Assembly: GCF_000342165.1 (NCBI RefSeq)
Contig: NZ_AMRV01000007.1
Coordinates: 62,001 to 126,000 of the forward strand
Length of the DNA stretch: 64,000 bases
Source of the DNA: Pacificimonas flava
Lineage (GTDB): Bacteria > Pseudomonadota > Alphaproteobacteria > Sphingomonadales > Sphingomonadaceae
Direction of reading: 5' to 3'
The notes under the pieces are model-generated. The model did no database searches, was not told the origin of the DNA, and saw nothing but the letters and a program-made list of their open reading frames with translations. The first letter of the stretch is position 1; the number at the start of each line of letters is the position of its first letter. Below are positions 47,618 through 55,812 of the stretch, in pieces. The position numbers and the translations under genes were made by a program.

Positions 47618-48450
47618 TGCGCAGAGTATCCGAGGCGCTGCAAGCATCGCTGAACGGGGAGCTGACAAGCCTTTCCTATCTGTGGCGCATCGATCGTCCG
47701 GATGGCATCGCGCTCGGCCTTACGACGCATGACCGGGCAATCTGGTTCGACGGATTGCGGTACGAACCCGGCCCCGGAATACGTCCGTCAGCCATTGCCG
47801 AGGAAGAGGGCGGGACAGCGCCCGGCGCAGAGATTGCGGGCGTCCTTTCCCACGCCTGCATCTCTTCATCCGACCTCGATGCGGGCCGCTATGACGGTGC
47901 GCGCGTCGAACTGCATCTGATCGACTGGACCCGGCCGCAGGCGGGCGGCGTGCTGCTGATGCGGGGCGAGCTGGGCGCGGTCGTGGCGGAAGGACATGCG
48001 TTTTCAGCGGACCTGCTGACGTCGGCGGCGGCGCTCGACCGTATTCCCGTCGAACTGACGAGCCCGGAATGCCGCGCCGCCCTCGGCGACAGGCGCTGCC
48101 AGGTCGATCTGACCCGGCATCGCCTGCGCGCCGCGGTCGCCAGCGTGATGGCGGGGGAAGAGATTGCAGTGGATCGCGAACTGCCCGCCGGCGACTTCAC
48201 CTATGGCACGGCGCTGGTCGTGTCCGGTGCGCTGGCCGGGGTGCGACTGGGGATTTCGCGGGCGCAGGGTTCAAGGATCCTGTTCGAACGGAGTGCCGCA
48301 ACGCTCAGCGTCGGGGATCGCCTGCTTCTGACCGAGGGGTGCGACCGACGCTTCTCGACATGCCGCGAACGGTTCGGCAACGCGCTGAACTTTCGCGGCG
48401 AGTCGCACGTGCCGGGCCAGGATTCGGTCATGCGCTATCCGGGCCTGTAG
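47617..48450 (+). CDS. GTA baseplate hub protein (DUF2163, g13-like)
   Basis: A 277-residue DUF2163/BR0599-type protein: YLWRIDRPDGIALGLTTHDR at the start, SPECRAALGDRRCQVDLTRHR in the middle and the C-terminal LTEGCDRRFSTCRERFGNALNFRGESHVPG with conserved cysteines (in R. capsulatus GTA the homologue binds an iron-sulfur cluster). The ATG follows GGGAGGA and overlaps the previous stop (TTGATG). Confidence 0.9.
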   Translation: MRRVSEALQASLNGELTSLSYLWRIDRPDGIALGLTTHDRAIWFDGLRYEPGPGIRPSAIAEEEGGTAPGAEIAGVLSHACISSSDLDAGRYDGARVELHLIDWTRPQAGGVLLMRGELGAVVAEGHAFSADLLTSAAALDRIPVELTSPECRAALGDRRCQVDLTRHRLRAAVASVMAGEEIAVDRELPAGDFTYGTALVVSGALAGVRLGISRAQGSRILFERSAATLSVGDRLLLTEGCDRRFSTCRERFGNALNFRGESHVPGQDSVMRYPGL

Positions 48451-48451
48451 C

Positions 48452-48874
48452 ATGGCCGGCGCATTCGAAATCGTCGCGCAGGCGCGTACGGCGCTGGGCT
48501 GCCCCGCCCGGCCACAGGGCCGCTGCCCGCGCCGCGGCCTGGACTGCGTCGGCCTCGTGCTCGTCGGGCTGGCGGGGGCCGGGCTGAGGCCCGACGTTCC
48601 CGCAGATTATTCGCTGAGGGCCGACAATAGGCGTCGCCTTGCCGACGGCCTTCGTTCGGCGGGGCTGATCCGGGTCGACGCCGCAGACGCTGCGCCGGGC
48701 GACATTCTGGAATTCGAAGCCGGGCCGGGCCAGCATCATCTGGCGGTGCATGCCGGGCGAACCCTTATCCACACCGATTTTTCGCTGCGGCGGGTCGTGG
48801 AGACCACCCCGCCGCCAGAGTGGAACCTTCGCGCGGTCTGGCGCGCGCCTGAAGCGAACGACAGGACGGACTGA
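48452..48874 (+). CDS. GTA NlpC/P60 peptidase (g14-like)
   Basis: A 140-residue NlpC/P60 cysteine peptidase. Catalytic Cys32 is in GLDCVGL and the catalytic His is in QHHLAVHAG (about residue 96). It would cut cell-wall peptides when the particle delivers DNA. It starts two bases after the DUF2163 stop. Confidence 0.9.
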   Translation: MAGAFEIVAQARTALGCPARPQGRCPRRGLDCVGLVLVGLAGAGLRPDVPADYSLRADNRRRLADGLRSAGLIRVDAADAAPGDILEFEAGPGQHHLAVHAGRTLIHTDFSLRRVVETTPPPEWNLRAVWRAPEANDRTD

Positions 48875-48875
48875 C

Positions 48876-51077
48876 ATGGCGACACTTTTGCTATCGGCCG
48901 CCGGAACGCTGGTTGCCGGTCCGATCGGCGGTGCCGTCGGATCGCTGATCGGCGCGCGGGTCGATTCCCATCTGCTGGATCGTGGCGGCAATCGCGAGGG
49001 ACCGCGTCTGAGCGATCTGTCGGTGCAAAGCGGCGATTACGGCGCTCCCCTGGCGCGGCACTACGGCGTCATGCGCAGCGCGGGCACGCTGATCTGGTCG
49101 GATGGGCTGCGCGAGACGGCTCATCGATCGGGCGGCGGCAAGAAAAGCGGCGGTCGCACGACAAGCTACTCCTATTCGGCGAGTTTCGCCGTCGCACTGG
49201 CCGGCAGGCGCATCGACGGGGTCGGCCGCATCTGGGCGGACGGCAAGCTGCTTCGCGGCGCGGCGGGTGACATGCGGTCCGGCGGGCGAGTTCGCGTCTA
49301 TGACGGCAGCGAACGGCAGACGCCCGATACGCTGATCGAAGCGGCACTGGGGCCGGGCCACGCGCCCGCGTTTCGCGGACTGGCCTATGCCGTGTTCGAA
49401 GATCTGGAACTCGCCGATTTCGCCAATCGCATTCCGAACCTGAGCTTCGAAATCTTCGCGGGGTCCGCTGCACCGGAGACGATCGTAGAAGATCTGGGCG
49501 CGGCGTGCGATGTGGAGATGTCCGCCAGTCGCCTGACGGGGGACATGACCGGCTTTTCGGCGGCCAGCCATTCCGCGCTGAAGGATTTGCTGGGCGTGCT
49601 GGCACCGATCGTTCCGCACAAGGTGCTCGCCTCGCCCGTAGGACTGCACATTGCCGGTCCCGCCGAGACGAAGGCATGGGAGGTTTCGCCATCCGACCTG
49701 GTGGGCGGGGAAACCATCGGTGAACGGAGACGTGACGTCAGGAGCGCGGCGAGCGGATCGCCCGGCATCCTGACCCTGGCTGCCGCCGATCCGGACCGAG
49801 ACTTCCAGCCGGGTGTCCAGCGCAGCTTTCGCGTCGGTGCCCGGCAAGCCGGCGTTCGGCATATCGAATTGCCGGTGTCTCTGCATGCCGGCCGGGCCAA
49901 GCAGGTGGCGGAAGCCTGTTTGAGGCGCCTGTGGGACAGGCGCCGGTCAGGAGAGCTGCGGCTGCCGTTCCATCACATCCATCTCGCGCCGAATGACGCG
50001 ATCCGCTTGTCGGACGGCAGCGAGTGGACCGTGACCGGGACCGAGATTGCGGGGTTCACGGTGACGCTGTCGGTCGAGCAGCGGGTGGGGGCGGGACCGC
50101 AGACCCCGCCAGCCGCCGACGGCGGAACCCCGCGGGTGGAGGCGGACATACCGCAAGGCGAGACCGTCACGCGCGTCTTCGAACTGCCGCCGATGGACGG
50201 CGACCCGGACAGTTCGATCCGGCTGCGCATCGCCGCGGGGGGACGCAGCCCGGGCTGGCGATATGCCGAGATCTGGGCGAGCCTGGACGCCGAGGAAAGC
50301 TGGCGTTCCATCGGAGTGATCAGCACGGCCGCGAAGATGGGGCGCGTATCGGCGGTTCCGATGAGTGCGGATTCTTCGTTTTGGGACATGCAGTCCTCCG
50401 TGATCGTCGACATGCTGGACGACCAGGCGCTGGAGAATGCCAGCCGCAACGCGGTCCTGTCCGGCGCCAATCTGGCGAAGGTCGGCGACGAGCTTCTGCA
50501 GTTCTGCCGCGCGGAGGAGATCGCGCCTCGGCGCTGGCGATTGAGCGAATTGCTGAGAGGACGCCGCGGGACAGAAGCAGCCATGGCGACCCATGTCGAG
50601 GGCGAGGCGTTCCTGCTGTTGGAACCCGAAGCGATCATGCCCTTCGATGTGCCCTTGGACCGGCTGGGTGGAACGATTCATATCAAGGCCGCAGGGCCTG
50701 CCGACTCGCTTCCCCTGGTTCCTGTGGAGGCGGTTACGATCAGCGGCGCCAATCTGCGGCCCCTGTCCCCAGTCCATATCCATATGCGGCGCGGCGCGGA
50801 TGCGGGGCTGAACGTCTGCTGGATCCGCCGCAGCCGGCGTGGCTTCGGCTGGCCCGACCATGTCGACGTGCCGCTTGCCGAAGGGCGGGAACGCTACCGG
50901 CTTCGCCTGTCCTCGCAGAACGGCACGGCCGAATATCTGGTGGACGAGCCGCAGTTCGCACTGTCCGCCGCCGATCAGATCGCGACCTTCGGAGCGCCGG
51001 TCACCGGGGGCACTCTGGCGGTCTCGCAGCTCAGCGACCTCGTCGGTGACGGTCCGGAAACGGTTTTCGAATTCTAA
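48876..51077 (+). CDS. GTA host-specificity/tail tip protein (g15-like), short form
   Basis: A 733-residue tail-tip protein. The N-terminal MATLLLSAAGTLVAGPIGGAVGSLIGARVD, PLARHYGVMRSAGTLIW and ASFAVALAGRRIDGVGRIWADGKLL match the phage tail protein part of g15. The R. capsulatus version is about 1,300 residues with an internal TIM-barrel-like domain; that segment is absent here. C-terminal beta domains follow, ending with DQIATFGAPVTGG. It should form the host-contacting end of the tail. Confidence 0.88.
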   Translation: MATLLLSAAGTLVAGPIGGAVGSLIGARVDSHLLDRGGNREGPRLSDLSVQSGDYGAPLARHYGVMRSAGTLIWSDGLRETAHRSGGGKKSGGRTTSYSYSASFAVALAGRRIDGVGRIWADGKLLRGAAGDMRSGGRVRVYDGSERQTPDTLIEAALGPGHAPAFRGLAYAVFEDLELADFANRIPNLSFEIFAGSAAPETIVEDLGAACDVEMSASRLTGDMTGFSAASHSALKDLLGVLAPIVPHKVLASPVGLHIAGPAETKAWEVSPSDLVGGETIGERRRDVRSAASGSPGILTLAAADPDRDFQPGVQRSFRVGARQAGVRHIELPVSLHAGRAKQVAEACLRRLWDRRRSGELRLPFHHIHLAPNDAIRLSDGSEWTVTGTEIAGFTVTLSVEQRVGAGPQTPPAADGGTPRVEADIPQGETVTRVFELPPMDGDPDSSIRLRIAAGGRSPGWRYAEIWASLDAEESWRSIGVISTAAKMGRVSAVPMSADSSFWDMQSSVIVDMLDDQALENASRNAVLSGANLAKVGDELLQFCRAEEIAPRRWRLSELLRGRRGTEAAMATHVEGEAFLLLEPEAIMPFDVPLDRLGGTIHIKAAGPADSLPLVPVEAVTISGANLRPLSPVHIHMRRGADAGLNVCWIRRSRRGFGWPDHVDVPLAEGRERYRLRLSSQNGTAEYLVDEPQFALSAADQIATFGAPVTGGTLAVSQLSDLVGDGPETVFEF

Positions 51078-51103
51078 CCTCCAGAGCATGCGGGAGCATT
51101 TGA

Positions 51104-51598
51104 ATGTCCGAACATACGGGCCGCCTCGGCCTTCCCTTGATACAAACCGGTCAGGCGCAAAAGGAGGTGACGCATAACGCCGCCCTTCACAGGATCGATC
51201 GCTGCATCGGTCTGCACGTTCGCAGCCGAAACCTACCGAACGCTCCCGGAGCGCCGCAACCCGGCGATACCTGGATTGTCGGGACAGACGGCCAGGATGT
51301 CTGGCACAGCAAAGACGGGCTTCTTGCCGAATGGGCCGGCGAACAGTGGACCTTTCGCGCCGCGCCCGATGGTGTCACCGCATGGGTCGAGGATGAAGAT
51401 GCCTTCATCGTTCGCAGCGCGGGGCAGTGGAGGCGAGGCCTGCCTGTGGCCGGACTGGTCATCGGCGGCCGCGAGGTTCTGGCGGCAGAGCCATCCGAGG
51501 TCGCGCAGCCGCATGGCGGGGCCGTGGTGGACGTAGAGGCTCGTACGGCTATCGCGGCGCTGCTGACCGGTCTGCGCGCGATGGGTCTGGTTTCCTGA
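51104..51598 (+). CDS. DUF2793 protein, GhsA-like head spike base
   Basis: A 164-residue DUF2793 protein (LGLPLIQTGQAQKEVTHNAALHRIDRCI, then GDTWIVGTDGQDVWHSKDGLLAEWAGEQWTFRAAPDG). In R. capsulatus the DUF2793 protein GhsA, encoded away from the main cluster, forms capsid spikes that bind the recipient capsule. Here the gene follows g15 by 26 bp. A GhsB partner is not next to it. It is the last gene of the cluster. Confidence 0.85.
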   Translation: MSEHTGRLGLPLIQTGQAQKEVTHNAALHRIDRCIGLHVRSRNLPNAPGAPQPGDTWIVGTDGQDVWHSKDGLLAEWAGEQWTFRAAPDGVTAWVEDEDAFIVRSAGQWRRGLPVAGLVIGGREVLAAEPSEVAQPHGGAVVDVEARTAIAALLTGLRAMGLVS

Positions 51599-51730
51599 TG
51601 GTTCCGAGAGATGTGATGCCTTTTTGCCACAAAATGAAAATGATCGAAGCTTGCTTGGGAAATAAAGCCAGATTACAGCGTTCAGCGCGTGTTCCAGTAG
51701 GGATGTGTGTAAATATGAAAGGGGAACCTT

Positions 51731-52870
51731 ATGCGTAGACTGGTCCTTGCCGCTGCCCTGGCGGGCACGGCTTTGGCAGGTCCGGCGCTCGCGCGTGATG
51801 ATGCGTGGTACGTCGGTGTTGAAGGCGGTGCCTTCATTCCTGAGACCAATGGCTTCGATCTTTCGGACGATGCCGACAATATTGCCGATAACGGCGTCGA
51901 ACTCGACTATGACAATGGTTATGAGCTCGGCGGTCTCGTCGGTTATGACTTCGGCGTGTTCCGCACGGAGTTCGAGGTGGCCTACAAGGACACCAATCTG
52001 AACTCGGTAAGCGTCAATGCGCCGGGCGATCTTGCTCTTCCGGGCGGCGTAGGCACGGGTGCTTTCGACACCGCGCGTGGTAACGTGTCGTCGCTTAGCT
52101 TCATGCTGAACGGCATGTTCGACTTCGGCGCCAACGAAGATACGCCCATCGGCGGTTATGTCGGTGGTGGTGTCGGTGTCGGCCGCACGGAAATCGAGAA
52201 TGCGCGTCTGGCCTCCGGGTCGCAGGCGTTCCTCGACGACAGCGACACGGGTTTCGCCTGGCAGCTGCTCGCGGGTGTGACGTACGCCCTGAACGAGAAT
52301 GTCGACATCGGTGCGCGGTACAAGTTCTACAACCACGACAAGGTTGAGTTCGTCGGCACGAACGGCGCCGCTGTGGAAGGTGACTTCCAGACGCACTCGC
52401 TGCTTGCGACGCTGAGCTACAATTTCGGCGAGCCGGCCGCACCGCCGCCTCCGCCGCCTCCGCCGCCGCCGCCGCCGCCTCCCCCGCCTCCGCCTCCGCC
52501 CCCGCCGCCGCCGCCTCCGCCGCCGGTCGTTGAAGACTTCATCGTGTTCTTCGATTGGGACAAGTCGGACATCACGGCGGAAGCCGCCGACACGCTGAAC
52601 CGTGCGGCCGCGGCCTACAAGGAAACCGGCTCGGCCCGCATCACGCTCGCCGGTCACGCCGACCGTTCGGGTCCGGCCGACTACAATGTCGGTCTGTCGC
52701 AGCGCCGCAACGAAGCGGTCCGCGACTATCTGACGGGTCAGGGCATTCCGACGGGTGTCATCTCGTCCGAGGCGTTCGGTGAAAGCCAGCCGCTCGTCGA
52801 GACGGCCGACGGTGTGCGCGAGCCGCAGAACCGCCGCGTCGAGATCAATCTCGGCGGTGCCGGCTCCTAA
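51731..52870 (+). CDS. OmpA-family outer membrane protein with polyproline hinge
   Basis: A 379-residue porin-like protein. Signal peptide 1-19 (LVLAAALAGTALAGPALA). An eight-strand OmpA-type beta-barrel spans about 22-232 (aromatic and Gly alternation, ending LLATLSYNFGE). Residues 238-265 are 28 consecutive prolines. The C-terminal OmpA-like peptidoglycan-binding domain (IVFFDWDKSDIT, GHADRSG, LSQRRNEAVRDYL, NRRVEINL) completes it. It anchors the outer membrane to the cell wall. AAAGGGGAA precedes the ATG and a clear terminator follows. Confidence 0.94.
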   Translation: MRRLVLAAALAGTALAGPALARDDAWYVGVEGGAFIPETNGFDLSDDADNIADNGVELDYDNGYELGGLVGYDFGVFRTEFEVAYKDTNLNSVSVNAPGDLALPGGVGTGAFDTARGNVSSLSFMLNGMFDFGANEDTPIGGYVGGGVGVGRTEIENARLASGSQAFLDDSDTGFAWQLLAGVTYALNENVDIGARYKFYNHDKVEFVGTNGAAVEGDFQTHSLLATLSYNFGEPAAPPPPPPPPPPPPPPPPPPPPPPPPPPPPVVEDFIVFFDWDKSDITAEAADTLNRAAAAYKETGSARITLAGHADRSGPADYNVGLSQRRNEAVRDYLTGQGIPTGVISSEAFGESQPLVETADGVREPQNRRVEINLGGAGS

Positions 52871-52897
52871 GAGCCAGCGCCTTCAAGGCAAGAAAGA

Positions 52898-52931
52898 GGG
52901 CCGCTCCCATCATGGGGGCGGCCCTTTTTTT
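52898..52931 (+). terminator. intrinsic terminator of the OmpA-family gene
   Basis: GGGCCGC pairs with GCGGCCC around a 13-base loop whose CCC/GGG can extend the stem, followed by seven Ts. Confidence 0.9.
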
Positions 52932-53275
52932 GTCGTGACGGAGACCGGAATCCCAAAAGGGTGCCGGAACAATCGCGGCGTCCCCAGGGAGTTCGTGGGC
53001 CCGGTATCCGGAACAATTGCGGTTGGGCTTTGCCTCCCGCGGAGGCGATAATGATTAATCGCGGACCGAACTCGTCGCTCTGCACCTGTCATTGCAAGGC
53101 GGCGGTAAAGCACGATCGGCTGCGAACGATGAGCGAAGGGATGTGCGGCGAGGAGAACGCGTCGCGGGTGAAGCCATCATCGCGGCGTGCGCGCTCGTTG
53201 CGGCGGCTAAACTCGTTTTAGTCCCTGAGCCCGCCCCGGCGCTCGCCGACCAAATCCGGGGAGCGGGCAGGGCAT
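52932..53275. other. gene-poor gap, nothing recognised
   Basis: About 340 bases between the OmpA-family terminator and the SCP2 terminator. Short readings exist on both strands, but none has a ribosome-binding site together with an ATG start and a recognisable protein. No tRNA or known RNA element was seen. Confidence 0.6.
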
Positions 53276-53308
53276 AAAAAGGGCGCCGAACCCCATGTCC
53301 GACGCCCT
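53276..53308 (-). terminator. intrinsic terminator of the SCP2 gene
   Basis: On the gene's strand AGGGCGTCG pairs with CGGCGCCCT (one mismatch) and is followed by five Ts. It lies 27 bases after the stop. Confidence 0.8.
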
Positions 53309-53334
53309 CGATCTTTTTGCTTATGAGGATTTCG

Positions 53335-53634
53335 TCAGCCGAAAACCTTGCCCAGCTGCATCGCAACCGACATGTCTCCGTCGATTTTCAGCTTGCCCTG
53401 CATGAAGGCCATCTGCGCGTTCAGGTCGCCGGAGGCGATCTTCTCGAAATCCGATTTCGACACCTTTACCGTGCAATCGGTAGACGCGTCCTCATTGTCG
53501 ACGACGGCCGGCGACTGCGTATCGTCGATACGCACGATGCCATCATCCCCGAAATCAAACTTAACGCTCTTGTTCAGCCCGGCATCCGCCCCGACGCGGC
53601 TGCGCATGTTCTCCGTAATTTCGTCCAGCGTCAT
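53335..53634 (-). CDS. SCP2 sterol-transfer-family protein
   Basis: A 99-residue single SCP2 domain (GLNKSVKFDFGDDGIVRID, then CTVKVSKSDFEKIASGDLNAQMAFMQGKLKIDGDMSVAMQLGKVF). It should bind fatty-acyl-CoA or other hydrophobic ligands; no signal peptide. GGGAGAGG lies before the ATG. A lipoprotein gene lies upstream on the same strand. Confidence 0.93.
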   Translation of the reverse strand: MTLDEITENMRSRVGADAGLNKSVKFDFGDDGIVRIDDTQSPAVVDNEDASTDCTVKVSKSDFEKIASGDLNAQMAFMQGKLKIDGDMSVAMQLGKVFG

Positions 53635-53661
53635 CGATCCTCTCCCATCATAGCTTCGTGC

Positions 53662-53952
53662 CTATTCGGCGGTTTCGTCTTCCGGTGCGCCTTCTGCTGT
53701 CGCCGCATCCTGTTGCAGCATTTCGATGCCCGCGTCGGCAGTGCTCGGGTCCGCCTGTGCCGGGGCGCCGCCCGCAACGACATCCACGGACATTGCGTCC
53801 ATGGTCGAAGCGTCGAAGTCGATACCCTCCTCGGCGAGTTCCCGGTTGACCGCGCTGCCCGCCGGCGCCGCATTGTCATCGCTGTCGCCGCAGGCTGACA
53901 GTGCGAGCACGCTGATTGCGCCGGCAAAGGCTAGTTTGCTGAAACTGTTCAT
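53662..53952 (-). CDS. small acidic lipoprotein
   Basis: A 96-residue protein with a lipoprotein signal: a hydrophobic stretch then LSAC at residues 18-21, so Cys21 would carry the lipid. The rest is acidic and disordered-looking (Asp, Glu, Ala-rich). No family recognised. It lies 27 bp upstream of the SCP2 gene. Confidence 0.75.
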   Translation of the reverse strand: MNSFSKLAFAGAISVLALSACGDSDDNAAPAGSAVNRELAEEGIDFDASTMDAMSVDVVAGGAPAQADPSTADAGIEMLQQDAATAEGAPEDETAE

Positions 53953-54077
53953 AAACCTGCCATCCCCTTTCGGACCTGCAATGCCCTACCCGGATTATGA
54001 GCGGCCCTCAAGTGCGGTCGGCATCTCTTGCTGCCGGATTAACCAATCCAAAACCTTCCGCTGCTAGAGTGGCGGAT

Positions 54078-55052
54078 ATGATGGCGACTTCTGCCTCTCC
54101 TTCGATGAACCGCGACGACGGGTTGCTGCTGATCGTCTATGCTCTTGGAGCCTGTGTCCTGACATGGCTTGGGCCTGCTCTTTGGGGCGTATCGCAGGGC
54201 GTGGCCGTGATATCCGCCTGGGGGGCGGCGGGTGTCTTCATTCTCACGCATTTGAGCCTGCGGATCGGCGCCGGCTTCTCCGCCATATGGCGAAACGAAG
54301 GCAGCGGAGAAGAGGCGTCGCCATTGGGCGCGGGCGAGAGGCCGTCAGGAGGATTCAACTTGGCGCTTGCGGAGGCGGAAGCGCCGTCTTCTGACGAACC
54401 GGAGGCGCCAAAGCCGGCGGGAAGCCCGCCCGTCGAGCTGTTGCTGCAGCCTGTTGTTGCGCTGCGCGACGGCAGGGCGCGACACTTCCTTGCGCGTTTC
54501 GCCACCGGCGGCGTCAACTGGAATGAAACGGCGGCCGATTGGGAAGCGGCATCCGACGCGAATCGCATCGATGAACTGGCGGATCTTGCGCTGGGCTGGG
54601 GTGCCCGTTCCGCGGAGACGAGGCTGATGGTGCGCGTTTCGAACGCGGGTGCCCGTGATGCACGCGCTCTGGCGCACCTCCGTGACACCCTGCAGCGTCA
54701 TCCCGAACTGCGGGCGCGGCTTCTGCTGATCGCAGGTGCTGCGGTCACTGCCGAACTGGCTGCAATCGGATTCGCCACTGGAACGCTTATCGACGCCCCA
54801 ATCGACCTTGCGGGGGTCGATCCCGGATCGACCTTGTTCCTGACGGAGGCAGCCCTGGCGCCTCTGCGGACTGCGGACATGAAGCTGGCCAGACGACTAG
54901 GCATCAACGTCATCGGTTGGAATCTCTCCCGTGAAATTGCCGCAGAAGCCGCCCTCCTTGGGGTGGTGCTGGCCTGGGGCGACAGCTTTGGAGAGGCGCG
55001 TGCACCGGTGCGCACGGAGAAGCTGGCCACCCCCTTGCAAGTCGCGGCCTGA
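54078..55052 (+). CDS. membrane-anchored degenerate EAL-domain protein
   Basis: A 324-residue protein. Two membrane helices (about 15-37 and 41-65) are followed by a Pro/Glu/Ala-rich linker and a region (about 118-315) with the layout of an EAL domain (VELLLQPVVALRDGRARHFLARF at the first strands, later DLAGVDPGSTLF and NVIGWNLS). The E-A-L signature and the metal-binding acidic residues are not visible, so it is probably not an active c-di-GMP phosphodiesterase and may bind nucleotide or a partner. The layout recalls TipF of Caulobacter, without proof. Confidence 0.6.
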   Translation: MMATSASPSMNRDDGLLLIVYALGACVLTWLGPALWGVSQGVAVISAWGAAGVFILTHLSLRIGAGFSAIWRNEGSGEEASPLGAGERPSGGFNLALAEAEAPSSDEPEAPKPAGSPPVELLLQPVVALRDGRARHFLARFATGGVNWNETAADWEAASDANRIDELADLALGWGARSAETRLMVRVSNAGARDARALAHLRDTLQRHPELRARLLLIAGAAVTAELAAIGFATGTLIDAPIDLAGVDPGSTLFLTEAALAPLRTADMKLARRLGINVIGWNLSREIAAEAALLGVVLAWGDSFGEARAPVRTEKLATPLQVAA

Positions 55053-55058
55053 CCCGCG

Positions 55059-55667
55059 CTAAAAGGGGGAGTGGCGCCGCAATGCGGCGTCGATGTCGTC
55101 GAGAGGGACTTCGATGCCGAGAGCCGAGAGGCTTGTGACCGGGTAAGGAAGGCCGCAGGGCACGATCCCGCGGAAATGATCGAGGTGCGGACTGACGTTG
55201 ATGGCAAGCCCGTGCATCGTCACCCACCTGCGAACGCGGACACCGATGGCAGCGATCTTCGCCTCCCCCTGAGGGGTGTCCACCCAGACGCCGATCCGGC
55301 CGCAGCGAAGTTCCCCCTGCACGCCGAAATCGTTCAGCGCGGCGATGATCCATCGTTCCAGATCCTCGACATAAGCGCGAACGTCGCGGCCGCGACGCTT
55401 CAGATCGATGGAGGGATAAACCACGCGCTGGCCGGGGCCGTGATAGGTATACTCTCCGCCGCGGCCACTTTCGAAGACCGGAAATGTCGCCGAATCGAGA
55501 AGGTCCGCTGCCTTCGCGCTTGTGCCCGCCGTGTAAAGCGGCGGGTGCTCGAGCAGCAGGATGCGATCGCCCGCCGTCTGTGCATGTATCGCTGCTGCGC
55601 GGCTCTCCATATCCGCCAAGGCGTCCGGGTAGGGAGTAAGGCCCGCGAGGGTCGTCCATTCGGTCAT
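55059..55667 (-). CDS. lipB: lipoyl(octanoyl) transferase
   Basis: A 202-residue LipB that moves octanoyl from acyl carrier protein to lipoate-dependent enzymes. The catalytic Cys171 (IVPCGLP) and Lys137 ([11 protein letters not shown]) are present, along with [21 protein letters not shown]. Convergent with the EAL-like gene, with six bases between stops. Confidence 0.95.
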   Translation of the reverse strand: MTEWTTLAGLTPYPDALADMESRAAAIHAQTAGDRILLLEHPPLYTAGTSAKAADLLDSATFPVFESGRGGEYTYHGPGQRVVYPSIDLKRRGRDVRAYVEDLERWIIAALNDFGVQGELRCGRIGVWVDTPQGEAKIAAIGVRVRRWVTMHGLAINVSPHLDHFRGIVPCGLPYPVTSLSALGIEVPLDDIDAALRRHSPF

Positions 55668-55812
55668 GCCGCCCTAGATAGTGCGCGTCGCCGTAAAGTG
55701 CTGCCACAAAATCCGTACGGCTTGCCCGGCGCACACTTGCGTCCGCTGCCGCTTGAGAGGCGCCGGCAATCTTCGGCCTTTTATCGCTTCATTTCGTCTC
55801 CCGGCGTGACGG

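Larger units (their letters stand above)
34397..51598 (+). mobile_element. gene transfer agent (RcGTA-like) structural cluster
   Basis: The gene order follows the R. capsulatus GTA: small and large terminase, portal, small g3.5-type gene, protease, capsid, connectors, tail terminator, tail tube, chaperone-type pair, short tape measure, DUF2460, DUF2163, NlpC/P60, host-specificity protein. All genes are on one strand and look intact. No integrase, replication, immunity, holin or endolysin gene and no attachment repeats were seen, which separates it from a prophage. The cluster is about 17 kb, more than GTA particles are known to package. Unusual points are the SGNH/LamG gene, the TIM-barrel-like fusion and the DUF2793 gene at the end. 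Confidence 0.9.

Noticed and set aside
34397-51598. The phage-like cluster as an ordinary integrated prophage
   Set aside because: No integrase, immunity, replication, holin or endolysin gene and no flanking repeats were seen, and the gene order is that of a GTA.
52442-52525. Short tandem repeat that could be read as a repeat array
   Set aside because: It is an in-frame proline-codon run within the OmpA-family gene, not a CRISPR or intergenic repeat.
53092-53277. Possible 61-codon membrane-type reading with an AIIAACALVAAAKLVLV segment
   Set aside because: Its only in-frame start is a TTG without a ribosome-binding site, and it runs toward the terminator of the opposing gene.
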